Shown: positions 18,787 through 28,528, numbered from the stretch's first letter. The stretch: DNA of 64,000 nucleotides from JAEZBP01 sp963832725 (GCA_963832725.1 CAWHVG010000003.1:806001-870000); one strand, 5' to 3'. The notes: a model not told the origin generated them from the sequence alone. Numbers and translations: made by a program.

Positions 18787-21302
18787 ACGGAGGCGGAGGC
18801 GCTCGAGCGGGCGCCGGAGGCGTATCCGCCGTGCGGTGCTCTACGTCTCGCCGGCGGCGCTCGGCGTGTGCGTCGTCGTCTCGCCGCAGCTCCTCGGCGG
18901 CACCTACGGCTGGGGGATGGCGATCATCGCGGCGCTGGCCGGCGTCGCCGCGCTGACCGCGGCCTGGTCCGCGCGGGCCGACGGGCTGAAGGTGCCGGTC
19001 GACCTCCCCAGCGCGGCCCTGATCGTGACGCTGGTGTGGACGATCCTGCAGGCCGTGCCGCTGCCGCGCGCGGTGACCGAGCTGCTCCAGCCGGAGGCCG
19101 TCCGGATGGCGGACACCGCCGCCAAGCTGGTGGACACGCCGGAGCCGAGCTGGGTGCCGCTCTCCATCTCGCCGGGGGCCACCCGCGCCGAGGTGGTCAA
19201 GGGGAGCGCGGTCGTCGCCGCGTTCTTCGCGGCGTGGTTGCTGATCGGGCTGGGACACCGAAAGCGTGTCTTCCAGCTCGTCGCGCTCTCCACGCTGGTG
19301 ATGGCCCTGGTCGCGCTCGGCCACCTGGCGGCGGGCGCGACGGATGTCTTCGGCCTCTACACACCGATCGACGGCGCTCCGCCTCTCGTCGCGCCCCTGG
19401 TGAACCCGAATCACCTGAGCGGCTTTCTGGCGATGGGGGTCCCTCTGTGGGTGGGCCTCGGACTGGAGGAGGAGGACCCCGGCATCCGCATCGGGCACTT
19501 CGTCGCCGCGGCGGTCGTGGGCGCGTGCGCCCTACTCTCCGTCTCGCGCGGCGGCGTTGCCGCGCTCGTCTGCGGCCTCCTCGCCCTCGGCGCGCTCGGC
19601 CTCGTCCGGCGCAAGGAGCGCTCGAAGCGCGACGCCGGCACGACGTGGGCGTCGATCGCCGCCACCGTCGCCGCCGTCGCGGGCCTCGGCCTCTACGTCG
19701 GCGCCGAGGCGCTCTTCCGCGACTTCGAGCACGGCGACGCCAGCAAGCTGGAGATCGGCGCCAACGGCATCGCGCTCGCCATCGAGCACCCCTGGGTCGG
19801 CGTCGGCCGAGGCGCGTTCTCGGAAGCCTTCGTCCACGCGCACGGGCCAGCACGTCCGCTACACGAACCCCGAGAACCTGGTCGCGCAGTGGACCAGCGA
19901 GTGGGGGCTGCTCTTCGGGCTCGTGCTGCTCGGCCTGCTCGGCTGGGCGCTGGTCCGGGCGCTCGGCGCAGGCAGCAGTTGGGACAGGCTCGGCGCGGCT
20001 TCCGGCGTGGTCGCGATCGTGGTGCATGATCTCGTCGATTTCGCGCTCGAGATGGTCGGCGTAGCCGTCGTCGCAGCCGCGCTTCTGGCAGCCGTCATCG
20101 CGCCGCGCCGGCGGACGCGGTCATCGCACCGATTCGGCCGAGCGTGGCAAGCGGGCGCGCTGACCGGTGCGATGGCCATCGCCACCGTGGCCGTGCTCGG
20201 CTGGCGCATCGACGCGGAGAGCGTCTTCTCGCTGCAAGGGCGGCTGGAGGCGCTGACCGAGGAAGGCGACCGGGAGGCCTTCCATCGGGCGCTGGTCGAC
20301 GCTGTTCGTCTGCACCCGGCCGAGCCCGTCTTTCCCCTACTCGGCGGGGCCGAAGCTGCGGGTCAGGCCGACATCCGCGCCCTCGCCTGGCTGAGCCGGG
20401 CCATGCTGCTCGCGCCAGGTTGGCCCTCCGCGCACGTGGAGACCGCCCGCTACCTCGCGCTCCGAGGCCGCCCCACACAGGCGTTCCTCGAGCTCCGGCA
20501 GGCCGAAGAGCGTCTACCCGGCCGCGGCGCGCGGCTCGCATGCACCATCGTCCGGCAGCGCCCGGCCACCGCGAGCGAGCTGGTGCGGGTGTTTCGGGAC
20601 GAGGGCTTCGGCGACGGGGTCCTGGATCGGGTGGCCCGCTGCCTGCCGGTCGACAGCGACGCAGTCGTCGCCATCGACCGGCACCTTGCGGACCACGGCG
20701 TGCTCGGCGCGGCGGTGCGCAAGGCCCGGCGGGAGCTTTCCGCCGGCGAGCCAGCCGATGCGCTGGCGACTCTGGAGCCGCTCCGGCAAGAGTCGGATCT
20801 CGAGCTCCAGCTCACGAGGGCCCGCGCACTGACGGATCTCGGTCGCCACGAGCGGGCCATGGAGGTCCTCGCCCGCGCCGAGGCGCTGGCGGATCGTCCC
20901 GACCGAGTGCTCCGCTTGCGAGCACGCGCCGAAGCGGAAGCCGGAGACGCCGAGGCCATGCGCGCCACTATGGCCCGCGTCCGCCGGTCGGCGGGCGGCC
21001 GCGCCCGGGTCACCGCCGACGCATGGATCACGGAAGGGCAGCTCGAGCAGAGCCTCGGCAACCAGGGTCACGCCCTCCAGGCCTTCGAGCGCGCCAACCG
21101 CATCGACCCGGGCTCGGGCGGCCTTGCCGCCGTGGCCCAGCTCGCAGAGCGCATGGGCAACCTGGGCCGAGCTCTCCTCGCCTACTCCGAGCTCTGCCGC
21201 CGCGGCGGCCCAGACAGCCCGCCCTGCGCGGCGCGCCTGCGCGTTCGCCGGCGGATGGCTGAATCCCCCGCGTTCGCTGCGCAACCACTGGGAACGCCTT
21301 GA
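18773..21302 (+). pseudogene. Wzy/WaaL-type O-antigen polymerase or ligase with TPR-like tail, frameshifted
   Basis: The GTG start at 18773 overlaps the PglF-like gene's end. The first frame carries about ten membrane segments, the ligase/polymerase signature LVNPNHLSGFLAMGVPL and the HPWVGVGRGAFSEAFVHAH segment (Wzy_C family). Just there (19835-19850) the frame changes: HVRYTNPENLVAQWTSEWG continues in another frame that runs to 21302. Removing one G from the GGG at 19844-19846 gives a continuous 842-residue protein. After about residue 450 the product is a helical, Ala/Arg/Leu-rich solute domain with TPR-like repeats (periplasmic or cytoplasmic). The enzyme would polymerise or transfer lipid-linked glycan in the periplasm. 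A sequence error is as likely as a real mutation. Confidence 0.8.
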
Positions 21303-21354
21303 CTATCCAGCCCTCCTGGACAAGGTTGCCGCGAATTCCGCGGACTTTCGCTCG

Positions 21355-23631
21355 ATGTCGACCGCCCCGCCCGTGAGAGAAGAGCTGCCGCCGGCGGCCG
21401 AAACCGACGAGGGCTCCGGCCTCGACGTCCAGGAGTACCTGCGGGCGTTCTGGACCTACAAGTGGCTGATCCTCGGGGTCACGCTGGTGGTCGGGACGGG
21501 TGTGATCTTCTGGACGCTCCGCCAGCCGAAGATCTACGAGGCGACCTGCACCATCGAGTACGACTCGAACCCGAGCACGCCGCTCGGCCGCGAGGTCGAG
21601 GACGTGGCCAACCCAATCGGCAACTTCTGGATGAGCCAGGAGTTCTTCGCCACCCAGAATCGCATCATCTCCAGCCGGACGGTGGCAGAGAGAGTGGTCC
21701 GCGCCCACCCCGACCTCTTCGACGTCCCCGACGGGCCTCCCGAGCAGTGGCCCGGCAGCGCCGTCGACGCGGCCGCGTCTTCGCTCCAAGCGAGGCTGAC
21801 GGTCGAACCTGTGCAGGACACGCGGCTCGTCGCCATCAAGGTCACCGACCAAGACCCGGCGCACGCGGCGACCCTCGCCAACGCCGTCGCCGACGCCTAC
21901 ATCGACAAGACGATGGAGGACCGGCTGGGCTCGACGGTCAACGCCCTCCAGTGGCTCGGCACCCAGCTCGACAACCTTCGCACCCAGCTCGACACCTCCG
22001 AGCTGGCCCTCCACCGCTTCAAAGAGGATCACAACATCCTCTCGGTCTCGATGGAGGACCGGCAGAATTTGGTCGCGAGCGACATCCAGCACCACAACAC
22101 GAAGCTCCAGGAGACGCGCAGCCGTCGGCGCGAGCTCGAAGCCCGATTGGCCCGCATCCGCTCGTTGGTGAACAGCGAGGACGTCGAAGCTGCCGCGGCC
22201 GCGTTTCCAGAAAACGACGCCCTCACCGGCCTGCGAACGGAGCTCCGGACCAAGGTGGCCGAGCAGGAGAGCCTCTCGCGTCGATACGGCCCGAACCATC
22301 AGCAGATGGAGACGCTCGCCGGAGAGATCGCGGCGCTTCGCGAGCAGATGCGCGCCGAGCTGCAGGGCCTCCTGCGCGCCGCCGAGGCCGACGTGGACGA
22401 AATCCGCCGGATCGAGAGCGGCCACCGACAAGATCTCGACCAGGCACATCAGGCGGGCATCGAGCTGAACCTCCGCGAGATCGAGTACAGCCGGCTCAAC
22501 CGTGAGCGGGAGAACAACAGCAAGCTCTACAACCTGGTGCTCGAGCGGACGACTGAGACCGACTTGACCAGGATGTTCCACGCCACGCCGGCGCGCCTGC
22601 TCGACCGGGCGCTGGAGCCCACTGCCCCGATCAGCCCGCACTTCACCACCAACGCGGCCGGCGGCGTCGGCGCCGGTCTGGCCCTCGGCCTGGCACTGGC
22701 GTTCCTGCTCGGCCGGCTCGACCGGCGGCTCAAGTCGGTGGCCGAGGTCGAGCGCACCGGCCTGACCATCCTCGGCATCCTGCCGCGAATCGAAGAGGGG
22801 GTGGAGTCACAGCCCGTCTACGCGAAAGGCAACGGGAAGCGCAGGCGCCGCGCCGCCGCACCCAAACCCGGGGCGAGCCGCGATCTCTTCGTCCACACCC
22901 ACCCGATGAGCGCCGCCGCCGAGTGCTGCCGGACCATCCGGACGAACCTGACCTTCATGAGCGCGGACGATCCGATCCGGGCGCTGGTGGTCACCAGCGC
23001 CAGCCCCCGCGAGGGCAAGACGACCGTCACGGCGAACATCGCCATCTCGCTGGCCCAGAGCGGCAAGCGCGTCCTGCTGGTCGACACGGACTTGAGGCGC
23101 CCTCGAGTCCACCGCGCCTTCGGCGTCTCCGGCGCCCGCGGCGCGACGAACGTCATCGTCGGCGAGGCCCGGCTGACGGACGTCGTCTCCTCGACCGACG
23201 TCCCGAACCTCGACGTGCTGGCCTGCGGCCCCATCCCACCAAACCCTTCGGAGCTGCTGCACAGCCAGCGGTTCGGCGAGCTCGTGAGCGAAGCGCTCGA
23301 GCACTACGACCGCGTCATCTTCGACAGCCCACCGCTCGGCGCCGTCACTGACGCAGCCGTCCTCGCGCCCCAGGTCGACGCCACGCTGTTAGTGGTCAAG
23401 GCGCACGAGACCACCCGCGACGCCCTCGCCTCCGCGCTGAGGCAGCTCCGCGACGTCGGCGCTCATGTCGCCGGCGGCGTGCTCAACGACCTCGACCCCC
23501 GCCGAAAGGGCTATGCCGGCGGCGACTACTACTACTACTACCGCCGCGAGGGCTACTACTACGCCGACGAGGAGCGCGACGCCGACGGCCCCGACGACGA
23601 CGACCGCCCGGCCGCCCCGCCGCCGAGCTGA
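21355..23631 (+). CDS. wzc: Wzc-type polysaccharide copolymerase and BY-kinase
   Basis: 758 residues from ATG 21355; the same frame upstream overlaps the preceding gene and is not family-like. Order of parts: N-terminal TM helix (YKWLILGVTLVVGTGVIFWTL, about 35-56), Wzz chain-length domain with coiled coil (about 190-400), second TM (about 430-455), then the kinase: Walker A in SASPREGKTTVTA (about residue 552), Walker A' VLLVDTDLRRPR, Walker B VIFDSPPLG. The C-terminus carries a Tyr cluster (nine Tyr in YYYYYRREGYYYAD plus one), the usual autophosphorylation target. Such proteins control chain length and export together with Wza; a Wza-like gene lies at 25790, now separated by the IS element and on the opposite strand. 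Confidence 0.93.
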   Translation: MSTAPPVREELPPAAETDEGSGLDVQEYLRAFWTYKWLILGVTLVVGTGVIFWTLRQPKIYEATCTIEYDSNPSTPLGREVEDVANPIGNFWMSQEFFATQNRIISSRTVAERVVRAHPDLFDVPDGPPEQWPGSAVDAAASSLQARLTVEPVQDTRLVAIKVTDQDPAHAATLANAVADAYIDKTMEDRLGSTVNALQWLGTQLDNLRTQLDTSELALHRFKEDHNILSVSMEDRQNLVASDIQHHNTKLQETRSRRRELEARLARIRSLVNSEDVEAAAAAFPENDALTGLRTELRTKVAEQESLSRRYGPNHQQMETLAGEIAALREQMRAELQGLLRAAEADVDEIRRIESGHRQDLDQAHQAGIELNLREIEYSRLNRERENNSKLYNLVLERTTETDLTRMFHATPARLLDRALEPTAPISPHFTTNAAGGVGAGLALGLALAFLLGRLDRRLKSVAEVERTGLTILGILPRIEEGVESQPVYAKGNGKRRRRAAAPKPGASRDLFVHTHPMSAAAECCRTIRTNLTFMSADDPIRALVVTSASPREGKTTVTANIAISLAQSGKRVLLVDTDLRRPRVHRAFGVSGARGATNVIVGEARLTDVVSSTDVPNLDVLACGPIPPNPSELLHSQRFGELVSEALEHYDRVIFDSPPLGAVTDAAVLAPQVDATLLVVKAHETTRDALASALRQLRDVGAHVAGGVLNDLDPRRKGYAGGDYYYYYRREGYYYADEERDADGPDDDDRPAAPPPS

Positions 23632-24194
23632 CCCGCTCTCCGCGGCCCCCGGACAGGGCTCGCACCTCCGCCAGGGCCCCGCCCTGTGGCCAGAGTTCCC
23701 TCCCCTCCCGCCGGGAGAGCTGCCGCGGCCCCAACCGTCAGCCCAAGATTCGCCTCTCCCGCAGGGAGGAGAACGAGGGCCCCAGGCCACCGGCAAGATA
23801 CCCCCTCCCGCGGAGAGGAGAACGAGGCCGGTAGGCCACCGGCACGTTTCCCAAGGAGAACGAGGCCGGCCGGTAGGCCACCGGCAAGCTCCCCCTCCCG
23901 CTGGGAGCAGAACGAGGGCCGTAGGTGACACCGGCAAGACTCCCGCCTCCCGCCGGGAGGCGGGCGCAGCGGGGCCTTCTGAGCGGCAGCTCACGCCCTC
24001 CGCCAGGAGCCACCCTCGCCGAGAGTTACCCCTCCCGCCGGGAGGCGGGCGCAGCGGGGCCTTCTGAGCGGCAGCTCACGCCCTCCGCCAGGAGCCACCC
24101 TCGGCGAGAGTTCCCCCCTCCCGCCGGGAGCGGGGCCCACGGGAACGCCCCTCGCCAAGAGTTCCCCCTCCCGCCGGGAGGGGGCCAGGGGGTG
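23632..24194. repeat. 563-base field of short GC-rich direct and inverted repeats
   Basis: No gene is visible here. Two repeat types recur. Type A, a unit of about 40-55 bases, has the core GAACGAGGCCGGTAGGCC then ACCGGCA, with about four degenerate copies at 23771, 23818, 23858 and 23911. Type B is an 85-base direct repeat from 23946 to 24030, repeated with a few differences from 24031 to 24116; it begins CCTCCCGCCGGGAGGCGGG and contains CTTCTGAGCGGCAGCTCACG. Two further CCTCCCGCCGGGAG hairpins follow at 24117 and 24167. The last one belongs to the dispersed hairpin family and is cut by the IS element. The block lies just after wzc and could end transcription of that operon. Confidence 0.8.
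24187..24194. repeat. Left copy of 8-bp target-site duplication (AGGGGGTG)
   Basis: Direct repeat immediately left of the IS, identical to 25766-25773. Joining the flanks at this site rebuilds a GC-rich hairpin repeat core. Confidence 0.9.
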
Positions 24195-24214
24195 CTCATG
24201 ACTGATCACATCTC
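24195..24214. repeat. Left terminal inverted repeat of the IS
   Basis: CTCATGACTGATCACATCTC; 17 of 20 bases match the reverse complement of 25746-25765, with the inner ten bases (ATCACATCTC) identical. Confidence 0.92.
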
Positions 24215-25699
24215 CCCGCCGAGTAGCCGCTGGACGAGCAGCACGCGTTCGAGTTCTTGGAATCCCCGCGCGAGGGTCAGCCAGCCCGGTGGGCCGTTGT
24301 GCTTGAAGTGTCCGCCCATGCGGGCGATCGCGAAGCTGATGTCCCTGGCGTTTGGGTGCGACGGCAAGGACATGGACCAGGGGTTCTTGGTGGCGGCAAG
24401 GGCAATGAGGATGGCCAGCTGTTCGTCGGTGACGACAGCGGCGGCAGGGGTGTGCGGCGCATCGCGGGCGATCGTGCGGAGCAGGAGCATCTGCCAGGCA
24501 AGCGCCATGCAGACGGCCAGCGCGTTCTGCAGGGCGTGCAGGTGTTGAAACTGCAGCTGCTCGTAGTGGCAGCCGGTCTTGATCGCCTTGAAGAACTCCT
24601 CGATCAGCCACCGCGCCCGGTACGCATCGACCACGCGCAGAACGTCTTGCTCGGTGGCGATGGGCTCGGTGGTCAACAGCTGCCACTCGATCGGCTCTAC
24701 GCCTGCGGGCGGATCCGCTTCGCGGACCTGCACGAGGTTGAGCGTCAGCTCCGGCCGATCCGACCGACAGACCTTAGGGCGTCGGATGGTGGCGGTGGTC
24801 GCGCGGACCTCGAGTCGGGTCTCCCGTCCCTGACGTGCGTTCGTGCGACGCCGACGGCCGCCGCGGGTGACGACGGTTTCGAATGACACACGACGTGTCG
24901 CCAGGATCGGCGAGCTTTCCGAGAGCAGATCGTTCAGGTACTTGCCCTGCTGCTGTTCGTCGGCCGCCAGCCTGCGGTTGTGGGTCTGCCGAATGACGAA
25001 GCGCTGACCTCGCTCCACGAGCTGAGCCAACCACGGATATTTGTCGCCCTCGCGGTCGGCGACGTGCACGACGGACACCTCCGCCGCGGCTCCGGAGCGC
25101 TCAATCTCCTCGGCGACGCGTTCCCAACGCAGCGCCTCGTTGTCCTCGGCGAAGTGGCGTTCGCGTTCCAACTGCTTTTTCGTGAGCTTCTTACGCTTCG
25201 GCGCGGGCTCAACCGGTCGAACGACGAACTCGCTTCCTCCCACGCCCAGGGGCACTGGCGTACCGCCGGGCTCGTCGCTCTGGACCAAGCAAGCGAGGAG
25301 ACCCACGTGCGCGTAGAAGCCCTGCCCGTCGTTCATGAGCGCCCCAAGACCCTGCCGCGGCGTCGTGCCACCAAACCGCAGCTCTGTGGTGTCCTCCACC
25401 GAGAGCACCCACCCCGCGCTGCTCGATGCAGCCGCCCGCCGCCAGCTTTCGCTGACGTGGGGAGCTACGAGCGACGGGAACTCGACCCGCGGGTTGTTGA
25501 AGAACCGATACGCGGCCTCGATCTCCGCGCTGCCGGTCATGACCCGTGGCAGAGTCATCTCGGGCGAACGTGCCCAGGACTCGGCAATCCGTCCTGCACG
25601 TTCGTTGCGCCGAGCGTCTCCAAGGTCCACCGCGGCGAACTCGGAGCTGACCGGCCTGAAGGCAAACGGAAGCTCGAACCGCACCTCTTGTGAGCTCAT
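24206..25699 (-). CDS. IS4-family transposase (Tn5-like)
   Basis: 497 residues. The N-terminal part (residues 18-75: DLGDARRNERAGRIAESWA, then AAYRFFNNP) is the DNA-binding domain shared with Tn5 transposase. The catalytic acids are D103 (SVEDTTEL), D215 (VADREGDKYP) and E367, the last inside the family signature Y(2)R(3)E(6)K formed by Y360, R363, E367 and K374. It cuts and joins the element ends by the usual DDE mechanism. The reading frame is intact, so the element may be active. The stop lies within the left inverted repeat. No good Shine-Dalgarno precedes the ATG at 25699, which is common for IS genes. Confidence 0.95.
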   Translation of the reverse strand: MSSQEVRFELPFAFRPVSSEFAAVDLGDARRNERAGRIAESWARSPEMTLPRVMTGSAEIEAAYRFFNNPRVEFPSLVAPHVSESWRRAAASSSAGWVLSVEDTTELRFGGTTPRQGLGALMNDGQGFYAHVGLLACLVQSDEPGGTPVPLGVGGSEFVVRPVEPAPKRKKLTKKQLERERHFAEDNEALRWERVAEEIERSGAAAEVSVVHVADREGDKYPWLAQLVERGQRFVIRQTHNRRLAADEQQQGKYLNDLLSESSPILATRRVSFETVVTRGGRRRRTNARQGRETRLEVRATTATIRRPKVCRSDRPELTLNLVQVREADPPAGVEPIEWQLLTTEPIATEQDVLRVVDAYRARWLIEEFFKAIKTGCHYEQLQFQHLHALQNALAVCMALAWQMLLLRTIARDAPHTPAAAVVTDEQLAILIALAATKNPWSMSLPSHPNARDISFAIARMGGHFKHNGPPGWLTLARGFQELERVLLVQRLLGGEM

Positions 25700-25745
25700 G
25701 AGGAGCTTAGATCAGAGCCGATCCCGGACTTCAAGCCCCCTGAGC

Positions 25746-25765
25746 GAGATGTGATAACTCTTGAG
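25746..25765. repeat. Right terminal inverted repeat of the IS
   Basis: GAGATGTGATAACTCTTGAG, the partner of 24195-24214. Confidence 0.92.
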
Positions 25766-25785
25766 AGGGGGTGGGGCCGCCACGC
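25766..25785. repeat. Right target-site copy and remainder of the interrupted hairpin repeat
   Basis: AGGGGGTG (25766-25773) repeats the left target copy. Continuing with GGGGCC, it completes the repeat core CCCCTCCCGCCGGGAGGGGGCC then AGGGGGTGGGGCC that begins at about 24166. This is the same family as 13094, 15593 and 28677, in reverse orientation. Confidence 0.85.
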
Positions 25786-25789
25786 GATG

Positions 25790-26412
25790 CTAGAAGGGTC
25801 GCTCCGGCACGTAGATGATATCCCCCGCCTGCACCCGGAAGTCGTTCTCGGTCCCGACCGTGATGTTGTCGAGCGGAACTTGGTAGCGGCGCATCCGCCC
25901 CTCCACCCGCCGGGTGAGGATCGTCGCGTTGCGGTTCCCGAGAATCGGTCGTCCCACCCGCCAGATTCACGGCCTGCAGCGCAGTCAGCCCCGGACTGAC
26001 CGGGTAGTTCCCCGGGTTCCGGACAGCGCCGCTCACGCTGATGCGCTTTGAAGCGTACTCCGCAACGAGGACGGAGACCTGCGGCTGGACCAACACGCCG
26101 CCGTCGCGGAGCCGCTCCTCGATGAGGTCCGCCACCTCCGTCGGCTCGAGGTCAGCGACCTGGATCTGGCCGATGTAGGGGAAGTCGATGGTGCCGTCCT
26201 GAGCGACGCGGTAGTTCGTGCTCAGAATCCTCTTCGCCGTACACGCGAACGTCGAAGAGGTCCCCCGGCCCGAGGCTCGTGTCGTTCTGCCCCGTCGACG
26301 GCGGCGCCGTGTGAAGCGCCGTCGGCCCGCATCCCGTGACGAACGGAAGTACGCACCCGAGGACCGCTCCGACTAGAACGCGCGCCAGACTCATCGAGAG
26401 GCAGAGTGGCAT
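25790..26412 (-). pseudogene. wza: Wza-type polysaccharide export lipoprotein, two frameshifts
   Basis: The N-terminus is a lipoprotein signal with FVTGC (Cys at residue 28) and then GPGDLFDVRVYGEED, the export-domain start. At about 26226 one extra base shifts the frame; the next frame gives STNYRVAQDGTIDFPYIG and runs through the SLBB-like part (RISVSGAVRNPGNYPVSPG). At about 25943-25950 a second extra base shifts it again, giving GNRNATILTRRVEGR and ending DIIYVPERPF with TAG at 25790-25792. With both repaired the protein is 206 residues, a typical short Wza/OtnA-family length. It would form or gate the outer-membrane export pore for the Wzc-dependent polysaccharide. Both shifts lie at an AA within GAATC on the + strand. 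Confidence 0.85.
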
Positions 26413-26454
26413 CGTCGGCGGTCTACGTTCAGCCGCCCGCGAGCGCCAGCCGCA

Positions 26455-27835
26455 TCAGTAGAAGACGCGGACGCCGCCCATGATCTGAAACTGGTTGAAC
26501 TGCGCCGGATCCAGGAAGGTGGACCCCCCCCCCGTCATAACGTTGTAGGCGTAGTTCGTGAAGTTCCCGCGATACTGGAAGGTCGCATTCACGCCGAGCC
26601 AGTCCGTGAATCGGTATTCGGTGAAGAGGCGGCCGATGAAACGCCAGTCCGCTCGCGTCAACGAGTTGCCGACCGCCGTTAGATCGGGCCGTACGATCGT
26701 GCCGAAATCGTAGTAGCCCAGCGACACTTCGGCACCAATCAGCAGCGCTCCGAGTACAACCGTCTGAAAATTGATGTACCCACGGTCCTGTCGGTAGAAG
26801 TTTCCGATGAACGACGGTCGAAAGTCGCGATCGTAGCCAAATACCAGCCTCGTGGAAGCCTCGATCTGCCAGCGAGCCTCGACCTGTGCCACGACGGAGT
26901 CGTAGTCCATCACGTAGGTGGGAATGCCGCTGTTGAAGAAGCCGGCGGCGTAGCCGATCATCCCCAGGACGGAGAAGTTGCTAGAAAGCGCGCCGTTCAA
27001 CCCGACGCGGCTTCGGACGAGATACCCGTCGCTGACCACCACCGGGTCGCTTGTGGTGCGGCTGAAGTAGTTCAGGATCGAGAATGTGTTGTCCTGAACG
27101 ATCGCCGTCTGAGGCAAAAAACGAAACGTTTCGTTCAGCGAGAGGGTGTGCACGAACCGGTTTCCGTATTGGAAGAGGTTCGACTCGAAGTAGTTGAGAC
27201 CGAAGCGGTAGCCGAGCTGAACCTTGAACACATCGCCGGTAGTGGCGAAGTTCAGGTTGATGCCCGCGTTGTTCTGAATACGGCCAAAGCTTGCATTGAA
27301 GTGGGTATTGTCGGTGAACGGACGAATGGTCCGGCCAATCTCCTCGTACAAGTCGATGGAGAAAGCGCGACCGGGCAGAATGCTGAGCGCCAGCGAGCCG
27401 TCGACGGCCATGTTCGACCGGTTGGGTGCGGCGAAAAAGTGGTAAAATGAGCCGCTGATGCCGCCCCGAAAGGTGACCGTTGGGAGGGCAGCCGAGCCAC
27501 TGTTGCCTTCGCCGCCGCCCGCCTCGCCTTCCTGCTGACGCTGCGCGCCTCGCGTGGCGAAGAGCAGGTGCGCGGTCGCACGCAGGAGGGCAGTTCCGAG
27601 GCGTGTAACGGTCGGCCGCGCCGGTACCGCTACTCGGCGTGTAGTACAGGTTCGAGTTGTACCCCGCCTCGACGCCGACACCCGGGTGGAGCTCGAAGTC
27701 GCCGAGGCGGAAGCCGGGGCCTTCCGCCCGCGAGCGGTCGCTCAGCCAGGCGGCCTGGGCCTCCGCGAGGGAGGGGACCAGGATCGCCACCGCGAGCGCT
27801 ACCGCACCGAAGCCAAGCCGTCGTTGTGTGCGCAA
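26455..27835 (-). pseudogene. Outer-membrane beta-barrel protein of the export locus, frameshifted
   Basis: The start at 27835 gives a signal peptide (GAVALAVAILVPSLAEAQA) and the mature start FRLGDFELHPGVGVEAGYNSNLYY, typical of the outer-membrane beta-barrel proteins found beside wza. At about 27605 the frame changes; the second frame (from LGTALLRATAHLLFATRG) continues through alternating polar/aromatic beta strands to a C-terminal FY, the usual end of a barrel. Removing one base (for example a C of the CC on the minus strand) gives 459 residues. The gene is 42 bases upstream of wza, so both are co-transcribed. It may secure or modify the exported polymer at the outer membrane. Visible GC is lower than in neighbours. 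Confidence 0.78.
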
Positions 27836-27928
27836 GAATGTCTCCCCGGTGCGCCCTCCGCGAGGAGGACGCGAGCCCCGTTGTCGGGACCTCGTCTAAC
27901 TCGATCGCTGCCGCCTAGCCAAGAACCT

Positions 27929-28528
27929 TCACCGCGCCACGCTCGCCGGCGGCGGGATGAAGAGCGGGAAGGCGTCCGGCGAGCTCTGGATGGCCAGGTT
28001 CTCGTTCGGCGTGGAGGGGTCGACGTCGACCACGACTCGCGTGGTGCCCGTCTCGAAGATGTCCTGGCCGAGGCAGGCGTTCGCTTCCTGCTCGAGCGTG
28101 TGGAAGTGCTGGCCGAGCACCGTGATGACCGTGAACTCGTGGTTCCTCCGGCCTTCGTCGCCCGTGTTCACGGCCTCCTGAAGGTTCTCTCGGCGACTCT
28201 GCAGGGTGCGCAGGTGCGCGTTGATCTGCGTGAGCTTGTCGTTCAGGCAGGTGACGCGGATGATGTCGCGCTCGCGCCGGGCCTCGTCGAGCATGGTGAG
28301 GACGCGGCGGCTGGTCCGCGTGCCGCGCTCCTCAGTCGTCTGGGCCTCGGCGACCTGCTCCTCAGCGGTCAGCTGCGCGCGGCGACGGACGGGGAGCTCA
28401 CCTTCGGCGCCGGTCGCCGTTTGGTCCTGTTCGACCTGCTGGTCCTGCGCGATCGCGAGCCCGAAGCCTGTTGCTCCGAGCACAATCGCTGCTGCAAGCG
28501 CTAAAAGCGCACGTCGACCGTCTAACAT
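27929..28528 (-). CDS. Secreted coiled-coil protein of unknown function
   Basis: 199 residues from ATG 28528, chosen because a strong AGGGAGGGG lies 6 bases upstream and a promoter lies just beyond. An N-terminal signal segment (ALLALAAAIVLGATGFGLAIA) is followed by a Gln/Arg-rich helical part with heptad character (EEQVAEAQTTEE to LQSRRENLQEAV), two Cys (in RVTCLNDK and ANACLGQD) that could pair, and a loose C-terminus. No domain is recognised. It is the first gene of the set leading to the beta-barrel and wza genes, so a periplasmic role in polymer export is a fair guess only. Confidence 0.78.
   Translation of the reverse strand: MLDGRRALLALAAAIVLGATGFGLAIAQDQQVEQDQTATGAEGELPVRRRAQLTAEEQVAEAQTTEERGTRTSRRVLTMLDEARRERDIIRVTCLNDKLTQINAHLRTLQSRRENLQEAVNTGDEGRRNHEFTVITVLGQHFHTLEQEANACLGQDIFETGTTRVVVDVDPSTPNENLAIQSSPDAFPLFIPPPASVAR

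Larger units (their letters stand above)
24195..25765 (-). mobile_element. IS4-family insertion sequence, complete
   Basis: 1571 bases, bounded by 20-base terminal inverted repeats that match at 17 positions: CTCATGACTGATCACATCTC at 24195-24214 and, on the reverse strand from 25765, CTCAAGAGTTATCACATCTC. The direct repeat AGGGGGTG stands immediately outside both ends (24187-24194 and 25766-25773), an 8-base target duplication. One long gene, the transposase, fills the element on the minus strand. Intact gene, good repeats and a perfect target copy argue for recent movement. It separates wzc from the minus-strand wza-like gene and lies inside a copy of the dispersed hairpin repeat. Confidence 0.95.

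Noticed and set aside
23632..24194. Possible CRISPR array
   Set aside because: Repeat units vary from 40 to 86 bases, no unique spacers lie between them, and no cas genes are near.
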